In this document: positions 37,601 through 45,442 of the stretch, one piece after another
How the letters are laid out: each line of letters begins with the position of its first letter
Numbering within the stretch: position 1 is the first letter of the stretch
Assembly (NCBI GenBank): GCA_902786515.1
Contig: CADADA010000028.1
Coordinates: 1-47,541 of the forward strand
From: an uncultured Lachnospiraceae bacterium
GTDB taxonomy: Bacteria; Bacillota; Clostridia; Lachnospirales; Lachnospiraceae
Reading direction: 5' to 3'
Length of the DNA: 47,541 nucleotides
Program-made: the position numbers and the translations under genes
The notes under the pieces: model-generated
What the model was told of the DNA's origin: nothing
What the model saw: only the letters and a program-made list of their open reading frames with translations
Database searches by the model: none

Positions 37601-38945
37601 TACAACTACTACATTAAATGGTGCTCAGACAGTAGCAGCAATTGATGAAAGAAAAGTTGGTAACAACTGGATATTCGGATATAAGGTAGTTGGAGATTTA
37701 GATGACGACAATGATAAGACAACTAATGAAGTATCAGAAATCAAGAATATAGCTGTACAGATGTCTAAGTCTGATGATACAGATATGACTATGACAACAG
37801 AAGGATATCCGAACGGTGCAGCACTTGTGTACACTAAAAAAGTTGGTTCTTCAAAGATTATTGGTGAAATCGGTAATAACTCATTCAAGGACAACGGAAG
37901 TGATGTAGTATTTACAATCACTGATGTATTAGGACAGAAGGTTGACGATTTTGTTAATATCGGTGAAGAAGCTCCTTCAGTATCAGCTAAGTTAGAGCTT
38001 ACGGTTTCATGGAAACAGAGTGGTAAGAAGGTTGATATTGTATATCCACAGGGCAACTCATTAAGTGCGGTTGAAGATTCAGTTGCATACATCAGAGTAT
38101 TGGATGATTTTGGAAACCCTATCCAGAATGAAGCAGTTAAGTACTCTATTACGGGTGTAAATGCTACAGATGGTTCAGTTGATGCTAAGACAGATGCAAA
38201 TGGTCTTGTAAAGGTAACACTCAAGGCACCTGGAGCAAGCGTTGCAGCAACAGATAGTACAATTATCTCAGCTGAGGTTGATGGAACTGTAGTTAATGGT
38301 AACCAGTTGTATTATAAGACAACAACAGATGCACAGTTTGGTCTTGTAGGAGCATCATTGGATGCAGCAAATACTGAGAATCCACAGATTAAACTTTCGT
38401 TCTCAAGCTCAGTTAACAGAGAACTGTTGAACAAAGATATGTTTGTTGTTAAGTCTTCAAAGGACAATGTAAATTACGAAGTTGAAGGAGTACAGATTGG
38501 AAACAACAACAACATCGTAATCCTTACATTAAAGTCAAGCAGCAAGGGAATAGTTGATGACACTGGTGTTATTACAGTAACAGTTAAAGATTATGTAAAT
38601 GGTGGTATCACATACAAGCTTGTAGACGGATATGGAAGAAGCATTGTATCAGGATATGAGTCAGCTACATTTGCACCAAAGACAGCATATAAGGTGACTG
38701 TTGAAAAGAATACAAACAATAAGACGATTACAGTAACAGTTACAGATAGCAGTGATCAGGCTGCATCAGGTAATGTGGTTGCATATTCATCATCAGCTGA
38801 CGTGCTCGGTGGAACAGGAATTGCAACTAAGAAGTTAAACACAAAGGGCGTTGCAACATTTACAGTAACACCTGGAGATACAGAGACAACTATTTACTTC
38901 TACTATAACGGAGCAAGTGAGAGTATTTCTGTAAAAGCACAGTAA
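34677..38945 (+). CDS. Large secreted Ig-like (Big_2) surface protein
   Basis: A 1422-residue exported protein. A signal peptide (residues 1-35, VTTTYA-A) is followed by three tandem Big_2 domains (about 40-125, 130-210, 215-300), each with the TLKATVTPSNATNKTVSWSS / VATVSSTGEVKAVKEGTALI pattern. A long central region (about 310-1120) shows further beta-sandwich stretches with TTDANGYADFTIG-type motifs resembling Big_1 or invasin repeats. Two more Ig-like parts lie at the C-terminus (DDFGNPIQNEAVKYSI; GTGIATKKLNTKGVATFTVT). No LPXTG, SLH domain or C-terminal membrane helix is seen, so anchoring is unexplained. Ribosome binding site AGGAGG, a strong promoter and a terminator suggest high expression; an S-layer-like or adhesin role is inference. 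Confidence 0.88.
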   Translation: MEKAKKLKRFLAVAMAVAVAFTSVFASNVTTTYAASGKTVKSITVKIGNSNVTKKTKTLYVGTKATLKVTTNPSSAKKSVAYKSSKKAVAAVSSKGVVTAKKAGSAKITVTVTGKDKKKKSTYVNIKVKNRAVKKVTLDATEATLNIGETKTLKATVTPSNATNKTVSWSSSKTSVATVSSTGEVKAVKEGTALITATAGGKSAVCVVTVAPASVQVSGVSLDTNAATVYVNATQKLTATVTPAGATNKSVTWTSSDETVATVSNDGVVKGISEGTATVTVTTAEGGFTASAVITVAKDTSGNASDVKIIVANSLENYENTVLTGTNADVKVLVTNAAGAPLGNTSVTLEMEPQYGNAANVFGITGDNNNYVSAKLTTDANGYADFTIGEKGGYTYTSTDHIFQSYKLTATVTGSNVKTESSISFACIYLEGIKVMNNRYFSISDLEPGENVNDIDWDNGVADTYSTNGGRNDEYVNSQKVSAFEEDGTTYKYDHRVYLSATPSIVLPAKNADTQIDSYYKEIKKSSTDYKVYNDASNTDTTVWVEDVPAGLQYASLVFSKMVLSKYTVLEINTYDAVSGALIETYSLDDSNMKDDFAYQIPIQEDTDVDVEVALISEGQVNEDSNDGFIIDHVEGLYKTDVFREAEMVELEGTVKWEKSNTYYSEYMEMPYDTAKTYIKDNNYLSTKYTYVYEVPSFPNTGDAVIKVTDENGKVVSYFLYPTENQWENPDGSIYPTNTTVKNVNGQYRNKNDISLPSKYVSAVKASEEEVTQTVGELKQDGNVAVVDSLKSGRTNLKATITIPGVTTSQLNETNGSVLYTSVQWAPIPESELEVAGDDFYALASQYVTVKAQLYDLNGNKVSTQNKDVKFTLSGEELKNPVQGTVDDNANVTIQQKTTLTNEQGQAIIRFTSSSSKGHVYHLGAECQGYIVKLLVGKNETVSELANIYWITPGLSFTDKIVKGASKGEKPVLGTTTTTLNGAQTVAAIDERKVGNNWIFGYKVVGDLDDDNDKTTNEVSEIKNIAVQMSKSDDTDMTMTTEGYPNGAALVYTKKVGSSKIIGEIGNNSFKDNGSDVVFTITDVLGQKVDDFVNIGEEAPSVSAKLELTVSWKQSGKKVDIVYPQGNSLSAVEDSVAYIRVLDDFGNPIQNEAVKYSITGVNATDGSVDAKTDANGLVKVTLKAPGASVAATDSTIISAEVDGTVVNGNQLYYKTTTDAQFGLVGASLDAANTENPQIKLSFSSSVNRELLNKDMFVVKSSKDNVNYEVEGVQIGNNNNIVILTLKSSSKGIVDDTGVITVTVKDYVNGGITYKLVDGYGRSIVSGYESATFAPKTAYKVTVEKNTNNKTITVTVTDSSDQAASGNVVAYSSSADVLGGTGIATKKLNTKGVATFTVTPGDTETTIYFYYNGASESISVKAQ

Positions 38946-38965
38946 TAAAATAAACTAATAATAAA

Positions 38966-39001
38966 GGTGTCTGCGAAGTTAATTCGCAGACATCTTTTTT
39001 T
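38966..39001 (+). terminator. Terminator of the Ig-like surface protein gene
   Basis: GGTGTCTGCGAA (38966-38977) pairs with TTCGCAGACATC (38983-38994), followed by T7. Confidence 0.9.
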
Positions 39002-39015
39002 GATGTATATAACTC

Positions 39016-39043
39016 TTGACATGGGCACTCAGCTTGTTAAAAT
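39016..39043 (+). promoter_or_regulatory. Promoter of the D,D-carboxypeptidase gene
   Basis: TTGACA (39016-39021), 16-bp spacer, TAAAAT (39038-39043). Confidence 0.6.
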
Positions 39044-39084
39044 AGTATGGTATGATATTATAATAATTGCTATGGAGAGTTGGT

Positions 39085-40233
39085 ATGGAAAACGAAGATA
39101 TTTGCAAAAAGATAGTACAGAGACAGAAGGATAGAAGAAGGCGTGAAAAGAAGATTAAGATAATTGTGATTGCCTGTTTGCTGGTGATTGCTATTGGGGC
39201 TGCGGCGGGAACGATTGTTTTTAAAATGCAGGATTCTAAAAAGAATAATACTAGTAAGGAAAAAGTAGTTGTTAAAGAAGATACATCTAAAAAGTATTCA
39301 GAAAAGGCAGTTGAAGAAGAAACTGAACCTGAAACCGAAAGCGAATTGTTTGAGAAAGCTGTGTATTTTAAAAAGAGCGCTTCTTATCAGGACATGCTTT
39401 CTCCGGAGGTTCAAAGCCCGTATGTCTCTTTAGTGGATGTGAATAAGAATGAAGTAATTGCGGGAAAATCATATGATACCAGAATTTTCCCTGCATCCAT
39501 GACAAAGGTTATGACACTTATAGTAATAGTCGAAAACCTGAAAAGTCTGGATGATACATTTGAAATGACGGCTGAAATAATTGACCCGCTCGCAAGACAA
39601 CAGGCATCGAGGGCCGGATTTGAACCGGGCGAGGTGGTATCGGCAAAAGATATGCTTTATGGACTAGTCCTTGCTTCGGGGGCAGATTGTTCGGTAGGAC
39701 TTTCAGAACTTGTATGTGGCTCTGAAAACGGTATTGTTGATCTGATGAATAAAAAGTGTCAGGAAATGGGACTTAAAAACACGCATTTTATGAATACCTC
39801 AGGACTGCATGATGAGAATCATTATACAACGCCTCTTGAGATGGCTATGATACTAAAGTATGCAATGTCAAACGAGACATGTGCAGAGATTCTTTCTACA
39901 TACCAGTATACTACGGCTGCGAATGAGATTCATCCGGAGGGAATTCTACTTACCAGCACCATGTTTAGCAGAATGTATGGTGATGAGGTGGATACCGTGA
40001 AAATCATTTCCGGAAAGACCGGATATACTATGGAAGCAGGAAACTGTCTTGTAAGTTATGCGGAAAGGGGACAAGATAAATACATTGCAGTGACAGCGGG
40101 TGCTGCAAACAGGTGGAACGTTATATTTGATGACTTTTATATTTACGGAAATTATATTCCGAATCCGCCGGGATATAGTAAGAATGGAACGGCGGAATCA
40201 GATACTGCGCAGGAAAGCGTAAATGCGGAATGA
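39085..40233 (+). CDS. D-alanyl-D-alanine carboxypeptidase (S11 family)
   Basis: A 382-residue membrane-anchored penicillin-binding enzyme that trims D-Ala from peptidoglycan stem peptides. The N-terminus has a basic cytoplasmic stretch and one membrane helix (about 21-42), then an acidic linker and the peptidase S11 domain. Motifs: PASMTKVMT (SxxK), ASGADCSVGL at the SxN position (Ala in place of Asn) and SGKTGYT (KTG). The SGA variant is one I recall in clostridial homologues, so activity is likely. The start ATG 39085 follows ATGGAGAG; the frame runs back to 39067. The RsmF-like gene follows 21 bases on. Confidence 0.9.
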   Translation: MENEDICKKIVQRQKDRRRREKKIKIIVIACLLVIAIGAAAGTIVFKMQDSKKNNTSKEKVVVKEDTSKKYSEKAVEEETEPETESELFEKAVYFKKSASYQDMLSPEVQSPYVSLVDVNKNEVIAGKSYDTRIFPASMTKVMTLIVIVENLKSLDDTFEMTAEIIDPLARQQASRAGFEPGEVVSAKDMLYGLVLASGADCSVGLSELVCGSENGIVDLMNKKCQEMGLKNTHFMNTSGLHDENHYTTPLEMAMILKYAMSNETCAEILSTYQYTTAANEIHPEGILLTSTMFSRMYGDEVDTVKIISGKTGYTMEAGNCLVSYAERGQDKYIAVTAGAANRWNVIFDDFYIYGNYIPNPPGYSKNGTAESDTAQESVNAE

Positions 40234-40254
40234 TGAAAGGGGCGGATTTAGGTA

Positions 40255-41649
40255 ATGGATACACTGGGATTGCCGAAGGATTTTCTTGATAAGATGCAGG
40301 AACTCCTTGGAGAAGAGTTTGAAGAATTTTTATCTGGTTATTCTGTAGAACGACGATACGGATTGAGGAGAAATCCTGTTAAAGTGTCTGATACAGCCTT
40401 TGAAAAGCTTGAATTTATCACGGGAAAAGTACCATGGGCAGAGGAAGGATACTATTATGATGCTGATGCAAGACCCGGGAAAAGTCCGCTTCATGAAGCC
40501 GGATTGTTTTACATACAGGAGCCAAGTGCTATGAGTGTCAGTGAGATGGCAGATATCAGACCGGGAGAGATTGTGCTTGATTTGTGTGCTGCACCGGGTG
40601 GGAAAAGCACGCAGATTGCCGGTAAAATGAGAGGAAAAGGATTACTCGTATCTAATGAAATAAATTCACAGAGAGCAAAAATCCTGTCGCAGAATATTGA
40701 GAGAATGGGGATTTCTAATGCTGTTGTATTAAATGAAGATTCGTACAGACTTTCTGAAAGATTTCCTGCATTTTTTGACAAAATAATTGTAGATGCCCCA
40801 TGTTCCGGCGAGGGAATGTTTAGAAAAGACCCGGCAGCACGTGATGAATGGAGCAAAGAGCAGGTCCTTGTCTGCGCAAAGAGACAGAAAGAAATTATAT
40901 TGAATGCCTATAAAATGCTGAAACCGGGGGGAATTATGGTGTATTCAACCTGTACATTTTCGCCTGAGGAAAATGAGCAGGTAATAGCGTGGCTGCTTGA
41001 GAATCAGGAAGATACAGAAATATTAGAGTGTGAAATGTATGAAGGATTTGATGCAGGAAGAACGGAATGGTTGGGTGAGCACCGATGCGGGAATATTGAC
41101 AGGACAATTCGTTTGTGGCCACATAAGGTTGGAGGAGAAGGACATTATGTAGCAAAAATTAGAAAAACCGGAGGGGAAGAAAAAAAGTATAATACCGGAG
41201 AAAACAGAAGTAAAAAAACAGATACAGTGCTGTGGAAGGAATTTCAAAAAGAATGCTTAAAAGAAATTAATATAACAGGTGATATCATAAGTTTTGGAAA
41301 TCAATTGTATTGTATTCCTAAAGAAATGCCGGATTTATCAGGATTGAAGGTGATGCGTCCGGGACTTCAGCTTGGAGAAAATAAGAAAAACCGCTTTGAA
41401 CCTGCACACGCACTTGCGATGGCGCTTGCAGCGGATGAAAAAAGGGAATATGGGATAAAATCTAAAGTTACGGTTATCAATATGGATATTGAGCAGGCGG
41501 CTAAATACCAGTCCGGAGAAATAACAGAATGTGATGAGAGCTTTAAGGGTTGGGTTCTTATGGCAGTGAACGGAATATCAACCGGATGGGGAAAGGCATC
41601 AGGAGGAAAAGTAAAGAATCATTATCCGAAAGGACTCAGAAGACTATAA
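40255..41649 (+). CDS. RsmF-like rRNA (cytosine-5) methyltransferase
   Basis: A 464-residue NOL1/NOP2/Sun-family enzyme methylating cytosine in rRNA with SAM. The catalytic core shows LDLCAAPGGKSTQIAGKM (SAM site), IVDAPCSGEGMFRKDP and MVYSTCTFSPEENEQV, with both active-site cysteines. The C-terminal extension ending NHYPKGLRRL is the RsmF/PUA-like part found in Firmicute homologues. The start ATG 40255 lies 21 bases after the D,D-carboxypeptidase gene, so they may be co-transcribed. The exact target cytosine cannot be inferred. Confidence 0.92.
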   Translation: MDTLGLPKDFLDKMQELLGEEFEEFLSGYSVERRYGLRRNPVKVSDTAFEKLEFITGKVPWAEEGYYYDADARPGKSPLHEAGLFYIQEPSAMSVSEMADIRPGEIVLDLCAAPGGKSTQIAGKMRGKGLLVSNEINSQRAKILSQNIERMGISNAVVLNEDSYRLSERFPAFFDKIIVDAPCSGEGMFRKDPAARDEWSKEQVLVCAKRQKEIILNAYKMLKPGGIMVYSTCTFSPEENEQVIAWLLENQEDTEILECEMYEGFDAGRTEWLGEHRCGNIDRTIRLWPHKVGGEGHYVAKIRKTGGEEKKYNTGENRSKKTDTVLWKEFQKECLKEINITGDIISFGNQLYCIPKEMPDLSGLKVMRPGLQLGENKKNRFEPAHALAMALAADEKREYGIKSKVTVINMDIEQAAKYQSGEITECDESFKGWVLMAVNGISTGWGKASGGKVKNHYPKGLRRL

Positions 41650-41650
41650 A

Positions 41651-41670
41651 AATGTTTAAATAATTGACAT
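41651..41670 (+). repeat. 20-bp repeat shared with the DUF4234 promoter
   Basis: AATGTTTAAATAATTGACAT occurs here and, identically, at 46957-46976, where its TTGACA forms the -35 box of a good promoter. Here no well-spaced -10 box follows. Confidence 0.7.
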
Positions 41671-41710
41671 GCAGTGTGACAGATGACGGAACTATAAACA
41701 GAATTTAGAA

Positions 41711-41806
41711 AAACGACATTCAGAACATAATTGTTGACATAATTATTGTTATTATGATATAAGAATATAGGTTGTAAAAACGAGCATTTATTTACACAAA
41801 ATACAT
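41711..41806 (+). promoter_or_regulatory. Orphan copy of the peptide promoter region
   Basis: This 96-bp stretch is about 88 % identical to 42600-42695. It keeps the upstream AAACGACATTCAGAACAT motif, TTGACA (41734-41739), an 18-bp spacer, TATAAG (41758-41763) and downstream GTAAAAACG and TTTACACAAAATACAT. No gene starts behind it; a MITE begins seven bases later. Confidence 0.75.
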
Positions 41807-41813
41807 CTATATA

Positions 41814-41942
41814 CTAGTATAGTCGTTTTTAAATACACCCACTTTATATTTGTCTATGATTCCATCTGCGGCGTTGTCGTCAATCGACGTAGCCACCGCT
41901 ACGCCTCATTCAAGTAGGGTTAATTTAAAACGACTATACTAG
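41814..41942. mobile_element. Complete 129-bp MITE
   Basis: Perfect 16-bp terminal inverted repeats CTAGTATAGTCGTTTT (41814-41829) and AAAACGACTATACTAG (41927-41942), extending imperfectly to about 25 bp. The interior has the small hairpin GTCGTCAATCGAC and no open reading frame. Target-site duplication is not clear. A half copy lies at 9494-9553. A non-autonomous element moved by a transposase elsewhere is the likely explanation. Confidence 0.8.
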
Positions 41943-42060
41943 GAGAGACTTTTTTGTTCATTTTATAATACTGAATGTTGTTTAACTTATGAAGGGTTAC
42001 AAACGGTAGCAAATATGGTATGAACGGTATTGAATAAAAAATTTTATTTGTTAAGATAGT

Positions 42061-42142
42061 AATAGATAAAGAAAACGAAATTTTCTTTATCTATTATTTT
42101 GTAATTATTTATTGACAGGCAGGATTTAGAAGAAGCATTATT
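42061..42142 (+). promoter_or_regulatory. Hairpin and weak promoter before the LytTR gene
   Basis: AATAGATAAAGAAAA (42061-42075) pairs perfectly with TTTTCTTTATCTATT (42081-42095) around a CGAAA loop; it could stop transcription from the orphan promoter. TTGACA at 42112-42117 is followed at 18 bp by CATTAT, a plausible promoter for the regulator gene. Confidence 0.5.
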
Positions 42143-42167
42143 TTTGGAAAGGTAGTATAAATATATT

Positions 42168-42578
42168 ATGAAAAAACAGACAACAGACAAAATTTGGCAA
42201 ACAAATGAAAGACAAATCGTGGTGTGTGACGGAGATAAAAAGAATATAATGGATCGAAGAAATATTGTTAAGATTAGTGCTGAACATATTTATTCAATCG
42301 TGGAATCAAAGGTGAAGGACTGCAAAAACGATAAAGCTGTTATTCATAATGAGATGGTAAGAGTCAGTCTCAATAAATGGCAGGATATATTGAATGATAG
42401 TGTTTTTTTTCGCATAGGACGAAGTACGATTGTTAATTTCAAATTTGTAATAGATATTACAGATAAAATATTGTTGGATACGGGTGAAATCTTGAATATT
42501 CCGGTCAGAAACAGGACGAGAGTGAAGAGAGCATATCGAGAGTATTGTAAAGAGAAGGGGATAGGTATGGCGACGTAA
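42168..42578 (+). CDS. LytTR-domain DNA-binding regulator
   Basis: A 136-residue stand-alone LytTR protein. Residues about 30-130 match the LytTR fold: HIYSIVESKVKDC, RVSLNKWQDILNDSVFFRIG, RSTIVNFKFVIDI and the C-terminal ILNIPVRNRTRVKRAYREY, which contains the DNA-contacting strand. There is no receiver domain or membrane segment, so activation by phosphorylation is not evident. The start follows GGAAAGG. It lies directly upstream of the secreted protein and exporter genes; in Gram-positives LytTR regulators commonly control bacteriocin-type clusters, and the duplicated promoter motif nearby is its likely target (inference). Confidence 0.88.
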   Translation: MKKQTTDKIWQTNERQIVVCDGDKKNIMDRRNIVKISAEHIYSIVESKVKDCKNDKAVIHNEMVRVSLNKWQDILNDSVFFRIGRSTIVNFKFVIDITDKILLDTGEILNIPVRNRTRVKRAYREYCKEKGIGMAT

Positions 42579-42599
42579 AAATAAAGTTATGGAAACTAT

Positions 42600-42695
42600 A
42601 AACGACATTCAGAACATAATTGTTGACGATATTGTTGTTATTATGATATAAAACTAATGATTGTAAAAACGTGCAATCATTTACACAAAATACAT
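42600..42695 (+). promoter_or_regulatory. Promoter region of the secreted-protein operon
   Basis: A near-copy of 41711-41806: the AAACGACATTCAGAACAT motif, TTGACG (42623-42628), 18-bp spacer, TATAAA (42647-42652), and downstream TTTACACAAAATACAT. The ACGACATTCAGAACAT element just upstream of the -35 box is a candidate LytTR binding site. Confidence 0.65.
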
Positions 42696-42775
42696 ATTTA
42701 GTGTTATATAACGTTTAACAATCATATGCAGGTAGACACATTGTCATGGCAAACCGTTGGAGTTTACTAAGGAAG

Positions 42776-42815
42776 ATCTAAAAAGCACCATGGTTAAGTA
42801 TACAGCTTTTTAGAT
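42776..42815 (+). promoter_or_regulatory. Leader hairpin before the secreted-protein gene
   Basis: ATCTAAAAAGC (42776-42786) and GCTTTTTAGAT (42805-42815) form a perfect 11-bp stem with an 18-base loop. No T-run follows. It lies 33 bases before the start codon and may stabilise the mRNA or control translation. Confidence 0.5.
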
Positions 42816-42848
42816 ATGAAATAACAGATGAGAGAAAGGATATTTAGA

Positions 42849-43292
42849 ATGAAGAAATTAATTGAGAAGGATTTCGTAACAAAGAAGATTGCACCATTAG
42901 CATTATGTGCAGCAACATTATTATCAATAGGTGGTGTAAACACCTATGCAGCAGGAAATTATTATGATACTGGATTTAGTTTTACCTTTGAAAACATGCA
43001 GGCACGTACAAGTACAAGATCAAAGCTTGATAGTACCTCGTCATATATGTATTGCCAAACTATGCCTTCAGGAAGATCTTATACAGCACATGTTGTAGCG
43101 CTGTCCAGCAAAAACAGCAAAAAATATATTGATGTTTCAAGAGGACACACCTATAAGTTTGTAAAGGGAAGAAGACATAAGATGGTAAATTTTGTTAGGG
43201 AATCAGGATTTAGTTATGCAGCAATCGCAGCAAATCCTGATTATGCAAATAAATTTTCGGCTACTGGGGTATGGAGCCCTGATAGTATTTAA
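42849..43292 (+). CDS. Small secreted protein, bacteriocin-like candidate
   Basis: A 147-residue exported protein. The signal peptide covers residues about 1-35 (KKIAPLALCAATLLSIGG, cleavage near TYA-A), leaving about 112 mature residues rich in Ser, Tyr and Lys, with one Cys. It ends in TGVWSPDSI. I recall this WSPDS ending from small secreted Gram-positive proteins (DUF2712 or lactococcin-972-like) found beside exporters; I could not check it. The start ATG 42849 follows GAAAGGAT; the frame opens at 42828. It is the first gene of the operon with its own promoter, and hairpins on both sides suggest strong separate expression. It could instead be a wall-associated effector. Confidence 0.6.
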   Translation: MKKLIEKDFVTKKIAPLALCAATLLSIGGVNTYAAGNYYDTGFSFTFENMQARTSTRSKLDSTSSYMYCQTMPSGRSYTAHVVALSSKNSKKYIDVSRGHTYKFVKGRRHKMVNFVRESGFSYAAIAANPDYANKFSATGVWSPDSI

Positions 43293-43305
43293 TAATTAGT
43301 AAGCA

Positions 43306-43345
43306 TAGTGCATAGTGATAAACTAAAATTTGTTGCTATGCACTA
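43306..43345 (+). promoter_or_regulatory. Intercistronic hairpin
   Basis: TAGTGCATAG (43306-43315) pairs perfectly with CTATGCACTA (43336-43345), between the secreted-protein and lipoprotein genes. Without a T-run it is more likely a processing or stability element than a full terminator. Confidence 0.5.
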
Positions 43346-43362
43346 ATTAAAAGGAGATTGTT

Positions 43363-44046
43363 ATGAGAAAAAAATTATGTTTAATGGTTGCAGTAATGGT
43401 ATTAGTTTGCGGATGTGGTAATGCGAATCAAAACCAGAAAAATATTACAGGAAATAACACAAACGATGTGACAGACGAGACAAAAGAATCGTTTGATCCT
43501 AATTGGGAGATGCCGACAGAGAAGGAGCCAAATATTCAATATCTGGCTAATGTTAAGAAGCAGGAAGCTGTAGGGAATACGGTTAATATTAAAGAAGCGG
43601 ATGGGGACACAGATTTTGACATTACGGTAAATAAGGTATATACAACAAATGCTTTTGAGGAAGATGCGGAGCAGTGGAATGATATTGCATTAGAGGAAGC
43701 GGGAGTTAAATACAATCAGGTAATAGAGGAAAAACAGATAGCCTATATTGAGTATCAGGTGAAAAATTTAATGAATGAAACGTCGAAATATTGTGCGGCG
43801 GATATCAAAGTAATCTGGGAAGAGAATGGTGAATTGTACGTTGCATCCGGTGAGCTTGGATATAACAGCAATGCAGGAAGAGGAAGGTCTGCCAATATAA
43901 TAAAAATAAAACCACAGGAGACAAAAACATTTCGCATCGGATATATATTGGATGCAGCGAGCATAGGTAAACCGAAGTATCTTGAACTGTCAAATTCAAA
44001 TTCTGATACTGATTTTGTGATAATTCCAATAGAAGAAAATGAGTAA
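43363..44046 (+). CDS. Lipoprotein of the exporter cluster, DUF4352-like
   Basis: A 227-residue lipoprotein: lipobox VCGC within the signal (residues 1-20), an Asn/Thr-rich linker (21-50), then an Ig-like beta domain (about 75-225) with IAYIEYQVKNLMNETSKY and KPQETKTFRIGYIL. This strand pattern resembles DUF4352/DUF5067 domains, tentatively. It sits between the secreted protein and the first permease. Immunity, or binding of the secreted product at the membrane, is a reasonable guess without direct support. Ribosome binding site AAGGAG. Confidence 0.6.
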   Translation: MRKKLCLMVAVMVLVCGCGNANQNQKNITGNNTNDVTDETKESFDPNWEMPTEKEPNIQYLANVKKQEAVGNTVNIKEADGDTDFDITVNKVYTTNAFEEDAEQWNDIALEEAGVKYNQVIEEKQIAYIEYQVKNLMNETSKYCAADIKVIWEENGELYVASGELGYNSNAGRGRSANIIKIKPQETKTFRIGYILDAASIGKPKYLELSNSNSDTDFVIIPIEENE

Positions 44047-44060
44047 GATTGAGGTTAAAA

Positions 44061-44882
44061 ATGATTAATTATATAAAAATTGAACTGAAAAGAGCATTTA
44101 TCAATAGGAGTATGTTTTTTGCAATCATGGCAGGATGCCTGATTGCGATTGCTCAGATTTTTGCAGATGTGGTTCCTGTATTGAAATATTTGAATCCGGC
44201 AGATTTGGAATATTTTCCATTAACAGTATTTGAAAAGTGTTTAAGTCTGACAATTGGAAGTATGTTTCCTATATATTATTTTATTATTATTCCATTAATA
44301 GCGGCAGTGCCATACGGGATGGTGCTATATAAAGATAGAAAGCAGGGATATATAAAAAATATTTTTACAAGGAGTAAAAAAAGTAACTACTATGTCGCAC
44401 AATATACGACAGCATTTATAAGTGCAGGAGTGGTTGCGGTGATTCCGCAGATTGTAAATGTATTAATTACAGCATTATTGTTACCTTCAATTGTCCCATA
44501 TCCGGGCATTGGTTATGTGGGAATATTGGAAGAAAATATGTGGAGTAATATATTTTATTCAACCCCTTATGTATATTTAGCTATGTATTGGATGCTGGAT
44601 TTTATAGTCTATGGATTATTAAATACATTGGCACTTTCTTTATCATGGCTTGTAAATAATAAGTTTAGTGTTCTCATGATACCATTTATTGTTTTTCAGG
44701 CATTGGGGCTGATTATGGATTTTATCGATAAGTCTGCGTGGATGCCGGAAAATTTTTTAAGTCCGGCACAGCCGCAGCCAGGCACTTCTTTAAAGGAAAT
44801 CGTAATCTTAATACTCATAATGTTGTTTATATCTATCTTGTCTATTGTGTATGGTATTAAAAAGAAAAACAATTATGAATAA
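44061..44882 (+). CDS. Permease of the accessory ABC exporter
   Basis: A 273-residue protein with six predicted membrane segments and the start MINYIKIELKRAFINRSMFF, a common ABC-2 permease N-terminus. The ATG 44061 follows TTGAGG; the frame opens upstream at 44049. No peptidase C39 or other processing domain is present. It probably assembles with the 45439-46251 permease and the 46270-46920 ATPase. Confidence 0.72.
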   Translation: MINYIKIELKRAFINRSMFFAIMAGCLIAIAQIFADVVPVLKYLNPADLEYFPLTVFEKCLSLTIGSMFPIYYFIIIPLIAAVPYGMVLYKDRKQGYIKNIFTRSKKSNYYVAQYTTAFISAGVVAVIPQIVNVLITALLLPSIVPYPGIGYVGILEENMWSNIFYSTPYVYLAMYWMLDFIVYGLLNTLALSLSWLVNNKFSVLMIPFIVFQALGLIMDFIDKSAWMPENFLSPAQPQPGTSLKEIVILILIMLFISILSIVYGIKKKNNYE

Positions 44883-44899
44883 ACAGGAGGGCGGGTTCA

Positions 44900-45442
44900 A
44901 TGAAATACCGAAAAAAAGTTATAGTAGTCTGTATGTTGATATGTATTACAATAGTTGCATATATCATAAGATTCAATTATTTAAATTCTCAATTTCCGGA
45001 AAGTAAACTGTGTATAGTAAAAGCCGGTGAAACGGTGGAAAATAATGGATTAAAATATTCAGCGGTGGCAGGAGAAATCATGACAGGAAAGGATTATATG
45101 GAAAAATATGGCGATGAAGATAATTACGAAGCAGACGAAAACGTGTTAGTAGTATATTTTGATGTGGAAAATACAACAGATAAAACACAGAAGATAGGGA
45201 TTATGGATATGGTTCTAAATTGTGGATTATGGGCAAATGGAGTAGATTATTATTCATTATGGTATGTAAATGATGAAGATTTTGATGATACGGTGGAAAA
45301 AAGTGAAAAAGTAAGAGTTGGCGTAACAACAACTATTAATACTAATTTGGAGCGATGGTCGGGATGTGAATGGAGAATTCGGATTAAGGGGTGGCCTAAT
45401 CGAATCGAACTTACAGTTCCTATGAATGGAGGAGAAGCATGA
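44900..45442 (+). CDS. Membrane-anchored DUF5028-like protein
   Basis: A 180-residue protein with one N-terminal membrane helix (residues about 7-25, no lipobox) and an extracytoplasmic beta-rich domain: VKAGETVENNGLKYSAVAGE, NVLVVYFDVENTTDKTQKIG and a C-terminal ERWSGCEWRIRIKG. Its layout parallels the lipoprotein at 43363, so both may carry related Ig-like domains; I recall DUF5028 for similar proteins, unverified. It overlaps the next permease gene by four bases, so it is part of the operon. A role in immunity or exporter assembly is inference. Confidence 0.55.
   Translation: MKYRKKVIVVCMLICITIVAYIIRFNYLNSQFPESKLCIVKAGETVENNGLKYSAVAGEIMTGKDYMEKYGDEDNYEADENVLVVYFDVENTTDKTQKIGIMDMVLNCGLWANGVDYYSLWYVNDEDFDDTVEKSEKVRVGVTTTINTNLERWSGCEWRIRIKGWPNRIELTVPMNGGEA

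Noticed and set aside
37625..38224. Minus-strand open frame of 199 codons inside the Ig-like protein gene
   Set aside because: Shadow of the repetitive Ser/Thr/Val-rich coding strand; no ribosome binding site or domain.
42849..43292. Leader-peptide (double-glycine) bacteriocin
   Set aside because: There is no GG motif; the N-terminus is a Sec-type signal peptide, and the exporter lacks a C39 peptidase domain.
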